Below, in pieces: positions 59,339-64,000 of a stretch of 64,000 nucleotides of DNA (position 1 is the stretch's first letter; every line of letters starts with the position of its first letter). The notes below the pieces were generated by a model that was not told the DNA's origin, did not search any database, and saw only the letters and a program-made list of their open reading frames with translations. The position numbers and the translations under genes were made by a program. This DNA is from Alicyclobacillus kakegawensis NBRC 103104 (GTDB lineage Bacteria; Bacillota; Bacilli; Alicyclobacillales; Alicyclobacillaceae), in contig NZ_BCRP01000008.1 in assembly GCF_001552655.1 (NCBI RefSeq), forward strand, positions 62,001 to 126,000, written 5' to 3'.

Positions 59339-59495
59339 CACGATATGGATGACTTGAGGAACTGCTGGCCGGCTGTTGGTGGTACTCCCATCGAAGCCGG
59401 CCACCTTCTGCTATGGGTATTTGAGTGGATTCACATGTGGTTGGGCACCTTCATTCCAGGTTTCACGTCGGTGCCACAACAAAAGTTCTCTCATG

Positions 59496-59533
59496 TTCCG
59501 AATGGAGGAACACGGAGATTCCTTTTTGAGGAA
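59496..59533 (+). promoter_or_regulatory. Tandem TTCC-N7-GGAA element, copy 2
   Basis: TTCC-N7-GGAA at 59496-59510 and 59519-59533, with the same 23-bp period as the copy at 50186-50223 and similar flanks. It lies 130-170 bp before the ATG of the paralogous transporter. Conservation at both loci while the spacer bases differ points to function. Confidence 0.65.
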
Positions 59534-59665
59534 TACGGAGGATAGTGTGTTGAACAGAGCGGAAAGGAGGTTGGGCCATTCTTGTGAAAGCGATTACTAG
59601 AGAATGGGGCGGTGGGGCTTCGGTGTTCTTCCAGAATAACTCATGAAGAAGGGATGGTGTGCAGT

Positions 59666-60940
59666 ATGGCGAGCGGATCGAAAAAATCGTTTTTTCGATA
59701 TGAAAACGCTGTCGTTCTGATGATGTTTTTTACCTTCGGCTTTGTCTTTATGGAGCGGCTGAGTGTTTCTTTTCTATTTCCGTTCTTTGGTCCCGAATTG
59801 AAAATGAATAATGCAGACCTCGGATTGATGACTTCCATATTGGCGATTTGCTGGTCCCTGTCCGGATTCGTATTTGGTTCCCTGTCAGACTTGATTGGAT
59901 CGCGTAAGAAAGTACTGCTGCCGATTACATTGGCATTCTCAATTTTCTCCTTTTTAACAGGTATCGCAAGGAGCATCGGCTCAATGCTGGTGATTCGCGG
60001 TCTGATGGGTGTATCCGAAGGCCCGGTTCTTCCGATTGCCCAAGCTTCTGTAGTTGCGGACTCACAGCCGCACCGGCGAGGGTTCAACATGGGCTTTGTG
60101 CAAAGTTCTTTGGGTTTGATTGGCTCTGCGGTCGCACCGCTGGTTTTGACCTATGTGGCCACAAAGTATTCATGGCATGCGGGTTTTTACCTGGCCGGTG
60201 TACCGGGATTAATCATGTTCTTTGTTCTGCTCTTTTGGATGAAAGAGCCCAATCGTAGGATGTCGAAAGAACAGTTGGCGAAACATGAACATCGGCTTCG
60301 CCGTGAGGATTACCCGGTTGTCTTCCGCACGAGGAACGTCTGGATTACCATGTTTATTGCTGTATTTATGATGACGTGGCTCTTCGCATTTACCACGTTC
60401 GCACCGACCTTCCTAACTGAACACGACAAATTCTCCGGCACCCAGATGGGCGTTATCACAGCATTTATGGGCCTTGGCACCTTCTTTTGGGGATTCGTTG
60501 GCCCCTGGATCTCTGACAAATGGGGACGTAAGCCGACGCTGATTTTGTTCTCGTTTATCGCAGTGCTTTCACCGGTATGTTTGGCCCTCGTTCACGGGTC
60601 AGTCGCGGTAATGAGCATTATCGGATTTTTGACCTGTGTCGGTCAGGCGTGCTTCCCACTGTTCATGGTTGTTGTTCCGAGCGAATCCCTGTCTCCGAAG
60701 TATGTCGGTACCGCCGTCGGTTTAGTTCAGTTGGTTGGTGAATTGATAGGCGGAACAGCAGTACCGACTATCGGCGGGATTGCGGCAGACCATTATGGAT
60801 TGGTTGCGCCGTTGTGGATTGCGGCTGGCGGCGCGTTTATAAGCGCTTTAATTGCGTTTGCCATCAAGGAGACCGCCCCGGTGAAAAACCGCTGGTCAAA
60901 CCGCAATGTCGGCGAGGGAGTGTCCACGCCGCTTCTGTGA
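59666..60940 (+). CDS. MFS transporter, probable aromatic acid permease (paralog B)
   Basis: A 424-residue protein with about 12 helices. It shares YENAVVLMMFFTFGFVFMERLS, LMGVSEGPVLPIAQAS, RRGFNMGFVQSSLGLIG and AADHYGLVAPLW with the paralog at 50572. ATG 59666 (MASGSKK) aligns with the start of that paralog; ATG 59654 is in frame but too close to AAGAAGGG. It lies between the GntR gene and an isochorismatase-fold gene. It most likely imports a second aromatic carboxylate, or the same one under a different condition. Confidence 0.85.
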   Translation: MASGSKKSFFRYENAVVLMMFFTFGFVFMERLSVSFLFPFFGPELKMNNADLGLMTSILAICWSLSGFVFGSLSDLIGSRKKVLLPITLAFSIFSFLTGIARSIGSMLVIRGLMGVSEGPVLPIAQASVVADSQPHRRGFNMGFVQSSLGLIGSAVAPLVLTYVATKYSWHAGFYLAGVPGLIMFFVLLFWMKEPNRRMSKEQLAKHEHRLRREDYPVVFRTRNVWITMFIAVFMMTWLFAFTTFAPTFLTEHDKFSGTQMGVITAFMGLGTFFWGFVGPWISDKWGRKPTLILFSFIAVLSPVCLALVHGSVAVMSIIGFLTCVGQACFPLFMVVVPSESLSPKYVGTAVGLVQLVGELIGGTAVPTIGGIAADHYGLVAPLWIAAGGAFISALIAFAIKETAPVKNRWSNRNVGEGVSTPLL

Positions 60941-61034
60941 TAAACGGGAAAGCATACTGAACGACGGTGCCGTTCTGGATTATCGTCGCTCATCATGTTG
61001 ATGATTGTGTTGACAGAGAGATTGAGTTGGGGGA

Positions 61035-61673
61035 ATGCACGTGGTTCCATACACAAGTGAGTCGATTTGGCGGGTGGATCCGCTGCGGACGGCGTTGTTG
61101 GTGATTGACATGCAAAATGACTTTGTCCGTCCAGGGGCTCCCATGGAGGTCCCTATGGCGCGTCGATTCCTTCCCAATATGCAACGGATTCTCCGCGCTT
61201 GCCGCAGTCATGGCGTACCTGTGATTTTTACTCAACACATTCTCTATGATCACGTGAATGTCTCCCCTCTGGAGCTACGCATCCAGCCGCACTTGCAACG
61301 CGCGGGCATCCGTTACGGCACGGAAGGCGTTGACATCGTTTCGGAATTACAGCCCCTAGCCGAGGAGTTTGTGGTGCCCAAGCACCGTTATGACGCGTTT
61401 TACAATACCCAACTCGAGACGCTTATCCGTACCGCGCGTGGCCCTGGGCAGGTTGACACGGTCATCATCACAGGGACGGTGACCAGCATTTGCTGTGAGA
61501 GCACAGCGCGCAGCGCCTATATGCGGGACTTGAAGGTGGTCTTTGTCAGCGATGCCAACGGTGGATTCGATGAGGCGTCCCAGCAGGCGACGCTGGAAAC
61601 GATCCGGCGTGCCTTCGGACGTGTGACCGATACGGACACTGTCGTGGCCGAGATGGACGCCAGCGAATCATGA
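61035..61673 (+). CDS. Isochorismatase-family cysteine hydrolase
   Basis: A 212-residue hydrolase with the Asp-Lys-Cys triad: Asp in VIDMQNDFVRPG, Lys in VPKHRYDAFYNT and Cys in GTVTSICCESTAR. It resembles ureidoacrylate hydrolase (RutB), N-carbamoylsarcosine amidase and related amidases. It therefore cleaves an amide or carbamoyl group. ATG 61035 follows GTTGGGGGA. The link to aromatic metabolism is only positional; it could release the acid from an aromatic amide brought in by the adjacent transporter. Confidence 0.85.
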   Translation: MHVVPYTSESIWRVDPLRTALLVIDMQNDFVRPGAPMEVPMARRFLPNMQRILRACRSHGVPVIFTQHILYDHVNVSPLELRIQPHLQRAGIRYGTEGVDIVSELQPLAEEFVVPKHRYDAFYNTQLETLIRTARGPGQVDTVIITGTVTSICCESTARSAYMRDLKVVFVSDANGGFDEASQQATLETIRRAFGRVTDTDTVVAEMDASES

Positions 61674-61689
61674 ACGCTGCAGCCCACGG

Positions 61690-61718
61690 GAGGCTGAGAA
61701 GGATTTCGTCTCAGCCTC
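61690..61718 (+). terminator. Terminator hairpin after the hydrolase gene
   Basis: GAGGCTGAGA (61690-61699) and TCTCAGCCTC (61709-61718) form a perfect 10-bp stem with a nine-base loop, 16 bp past the stop codon. Confidence 0.75.
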
Positions 61719-61758
61719 TCCTGCCGGGCTTTCAGTACAAACGATTCATAATACGTCA

Positions 61759-61824
61759 TTGACGTAGACCTGAATAATCTGTATACTCTATTTAAATTCA
61801 AAATTGTTCAACATAATTGTTGAT
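61759..61824 (+). promoter_or_regulatory. Sigma-A promoter and palindromic operator before the second Rieske gene
   Basis: TTGACG (61759-61764), 17 bases and TATACT (61782-61787) form a strong promoter. Downstream ATTGTTCAACAT (61804-61815) overlaps a perfect inverted repeat TCAACA-N4-TGTTGA (61809-61824). The site is at about +17 to +37, a position suited to repression, and shares the ATTGTT core with 46201 and 59321. Confidence 0.65.
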
Positions 61825-61925
61825 GCATATCCGTTCATCTGACGCGACCACAATCCTCTTCCATGCAGGCATGGCGATCACACGCAAATGGGTAATCTGG
61901 TCATGAAGTCGAAGGAGGGGACATC

Positions 61926-63260
61926 ATGTTAAGTCATGAAGACAATGAGATGCTTTGTCGTGTCGGACCGGGGACCCCAATGGGCAATCTCATGCGACAG
62001 TACTGGATACCTGCCTTGCTGTCATCTGAACTTCCGGATCCAGACTGTGATCCTGTCCGTGTGATGTTGCTAGGGGAAAAACTAATAGCTTTTCGAGACA
62101 GTTTGGGACGCGTTGGTCTGATACAAAACCATTGTCCCCATCGAGGTGCCAGTTTGTTCTTTGGACGCAACAGTGAGTGCGGTCTACGGTGTGTCTACCA
62201 TGGGTGGCAATTCGATGTGTACGGAAATTGTATCGACATGCCTAACGAACCTCCAGAAAGTGATTTTAAAAACAAGGTGAAAGCGGTGGCATACCCATGC
62301 GTGGAGCGTGGCGGGCTGGTGTGGGCTTATATGGGGCCACGCAAGACCCCGCCCCCTCTACCAGACATTGAGGTCAACCAGTTGCCGGATGGTGAGTGTC
62401 TGATTCAACCGAGCCTTGCAGAATGCAACTGGATGCAAGCGCTTGAGGGCGAAATCGATACGAGTCATGCTGGATTCTTGCATTTTGGTTCTATTATGCC
62501 GGAAGATACTCAAGAAGGCACATTTCTGCATTACACGGTGAAGGATAGGGCTCCGCGCTACGCAGTGGTAGACACGGAATATGGGGCTATGTATGGAGCG
62601 TACCGTCCGGCAAAACCCGGTTATGTATACTGGCGTATCGCCCATTTCGCGTTTCCATTCTATACTCAACCCCCTGAGGGGGTACTGGGCCACAGTGTGA
62701 TTACGAATGCCTGGGTTCCCATGGATGATAACCATACCATGGCTTACATCATGATTCGCAAGAATAAAGATGAAACTGGAAGGCCGAGCCGTTTGCCAAT
62801 CCAGGGCACATCCCATAAATATCCGAGCATGCAGGTGCCGATGTTGCCGAATACGACAGATTGGTTTGGGCGATTTCGGCCAGCAGTGAATGCGGGCAAT
62901 GATTACCTGATTGACCGTGATGTGCAGCGTGGTCAGGACAACTACTCAGGAATTAAGTATTTAGCCACCCAGGACAGGGCCGTTCAGGAAAGCATGGGTC
63001 CCATCTATGACCGTAGCCAAGAACATCTGGCGAGTTCCGATACCATGGTCATTCGTGTCCGCAGGCGTCTGCTGGCTGCCGCACGAGCCCTGCTGGAAAA
63101 GGGGACGGTTCCGCCCGGTGTCGATCAGCCCGAAGTTTACCGCAACCGTTCAGGCGGAGTCTTGTTGCCGGAAGGGGCCGATTGGATCCGTGACACAGAG
63201 GAGTTACGCAAGGCGTTCGTTGAACATCCTGAGATTCCTCTACAACAGCCACAACCATGA
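61926..63260 (+). CDS. Rieske non-haem iron oxygenase, phthalate 4,5-dioxygenase/O-demethylase type
   Basis: A 444-residue single-component oxygenase subunit. The Rieske ligands are Cys70, His72 (HCPHRGASLFFG), Cys89 and His92 (RCVYHGW). The iron site is Asp178, His181 and His186 in EIDTSHAGFLH. The N-terminus (MLSHEDNEMLCRVGPGTPMGNLMRQYW; keys RVGPGTPMG, RQYW) is that of the phthalate dioxygenase group, which also includes many O-demethylases for methoxybenzoates. It needs a separate reductase, not found here. ATG 61926 follows GAAGGAGGGG. With a formaldehyde dehydrogenase nearby, demethylation of a methoxylated aromatic acid is an attractive but unproven role. Confidence 0.88.
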   Translation: MLSHEDNEMLCRVGPGTPMGNLMRQYWIPALLSSELPDPDCDPVRVMLLGEKLIAFRDSLGRVGLIQNHCPHRGASLFFGRNSECGLRCVYHGWQFDVYGNCIDMPNEPPESDFKNKVKAVAYPCVERGGLVWAYMGPRKTPPPLPDIEVNQLPDGECLIQPSLAECNWMQALEGEIDTSHAGFLHFGSIMPEDTQEGTFLHYTVKDRAPRYAVVDTEYGAMYGAYRPAKPGYVYWRIAHFAFPFYTQPPEGVLGHSVITNAWVPMDDNHTMAYIMIRKNKDETGRPSRLPIQGTSHKYPSMQVPMLPNTTDWFGRFRPAVNAGNDYLIDRDVQRGQDNYSGIKYLATQDRAVQESMGPIYDRSQEHLASSDTMVIRVRRRLLAAARALLEKGTVPPGVDQPEVYRNRSGGVLLPEGADWIRDTEELRKAFVEHPEIPLQQPQP

Positions 63261-63320
63261 TGGCACGAGACGAGATTCGACAATATGATTCACGGATTGG
63301 GTTCACATAAAGCGATACGA

Positions 63321-63428
63321 TCAGCTGACATCTTGGGCGCCGACATCCTCGCTCCGGATGCCGGCGACTTTCTCCCCTTTTGTTTCACCAAAGATCCAGA
63401 TGAGTGCTAGTGACGCAATGCCGGATGG
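63321..63428 (-). pseudogene. Possible relic of an MFS C-terminus on the minus strand
   Basis: The minus-strand frame ending at 63321 reads IASLALIWIFGETKGEKV followed by a short polar tail. This resembles the last helix and ETKG tail of many MFS transporters. Upstream codons in the same frame are not membrane-like. It may be the scar of another permease gene beside the truncated plus-strand one, or a coincidence. Confidence 0.3.
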
Positions 63429-63573
63429 GGAGCAATAGGAGATTCCCGAAGCATGGACATGGTTTGATTCCCCGTATGAGAAGAGGCATAAAGAAGTCGA
63501 CATCAATGGCTTGACTGAGATGGATGCTGGTATCGCGGAGTTGGTCAAAGGCAGACATCACTCCGTATCTCAT

Positions 63574-64000
63574 ATGCAGCCAGTCTCCTCTTTTATTGTT
63601 GGAGCGATTCTCGCTTTTTCGCTACTCTCTTTTCTTTCCGGCGTGGCTGCGACTTTTATTATGCTCCTGGGGATTCGGGCCATCATGGGGCTTACAGAAG
63701 GCCCGGTATTACCAGTAATGCAGTCCATCATGGCGGTGGAATCTTCTGAATCACGCCGGGGGTTTAACATGACTGTGTTGCAGAGTGTTTCAGGCACATT
63801 AATTGCTACAGTGATTGCACCACCCATCTTGGTAGGATTGGCAAATGCGTACAATTGGAGAGTAGCATTCTTCCTGACACTTGTCCCGGGGCTCATCATT
63901 TCTATCTTTCTGGCCAAATTTTTGAGAGAACCGAAAAACATAGAGATTCCACATTCCGTTGTTCGACAGAGGTCTAAGGGACGTATAAATTATGGGGAGC
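63574..64000 (+). pseudogene. 5'-truncated third MFS paralog, running off the window
   Basis: From about 63574 the frame reads hydrophobic MFS sequence: FLSGVAATFIMLLGIRAIMGLTEGPVLPV (keys RAIMGLTEGPVLPV), RRGFNMTVLQSVSGTLIA and FLAKFLREPKN, homologous to residues about 90-210 of the transporters at 50572 and 59666. The first two helices with the YENA..FG..FM motif are absent. The same frame stays open upstream to 63439, but encodes a polar stretch (EIPEAWTWFDSPYEKRHKEVD) unlike a transporter N-terminus. It therefore looks like a truncated copy fused to foreign sequence. The 3' end lies outside the window, so a functional C-terminal part cannot be excluded. Confidence 0.6.

Overview
The window looks like a chromosome segment of a Gram-positive, sugar- and aromatic-degrading heterotroph, most likely Alicyclobacillus or a close relative in the Alicyclobacillaceae. 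The reasons are strong AGGAGG-type ribosome sites, frequent GTG and TTG starts, a kumamolisin-like acid protease (sedolisin), sigma-A promoters, and GC content that varies by block. The species is an inference. I see no rRNA or tRNA gene, complete insertion sequence, CRISPR array or phage module. The window is an array of catabolic cassettes, each with its own regulator and transporter.

Layout. 1-6060: a partly decayed hexonate island with a galactonate dehydratase relic, an ACS-family transporter, a frameshifted zinc alcohol dehydrogenase, an SDR and a split UxaA-type dehydratase with two large-subunit paralogs. 6154-8850: an XylR_N/V4R/PucR-type activator divergent from a small cupin. 8943-12725: a transporter relic, a butanediol-type dehydrogenase, an aldo/keto reductase with a divergent HxlR regulator, and a ketopantoate-reductase-like gene. 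12761-20530: a DeoR-controlled polyol operon with two polyol dehydrogenases, an RpiB-like isomerase, split DhaK/DhaL kinase, transaldolase and a polyol permease. It is best read as a tetritol (threitol/erythritol) to erythrulose to erythrose-4-phosphate pathway. 20784-31746: a sedolisin without prodomain, RarD, an AraC-controlled sugar set, an SGNH hydrolase plus acyltransferase pair, and a hydroxyacid dehydrogenase plus FAH-family dehydratase pair. 32209-45892: a modular glucosaminidase, a DUF1275 protein, a sigma-54 activator facing an aminotransferase/permease/amidase operon that has a consensus -24/-12 promoter, an MHS-type transporter, shikimate kinase and PPDK.

46169-64000 is an aromatic-acid catabolic region. 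It holds RidA, a LigB-like protein, an alpha/beta hydrolase, GalB-like 4-oxalomesaconate hydratase, GalC/LigK-like aldolase, two intact paralogous transporters plus a 5'-truncated third, a two-subunit Rieske dioxygenase, a glutathione-independent formaldehyde dehydrogenase, a DUF1932 dehydrogenase, an aldehyde dehydrogenase, a VOC extradiol dioxygenase, a GntR/FCD regulator, an isochorismatase-fold hydrolase and a second, phthalate-dioxygenase-type Rieske oxygenase. The gene set suggests that methoxylated or carboxylated monoaromatics are hydroxylated or demethylated, cleaved in the meta position and taken to pyruvate and oxaloacetate, with the released formaldehyde oxidised. Three sigma-A promoters in this region share an ATTGTT-based operator, and the two intact transporters share a duplicated tandem TTCC-N7-GGAA element. 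The two systems most worth following are the tetritol operon and this aromatic region with its shared regulatory sites.
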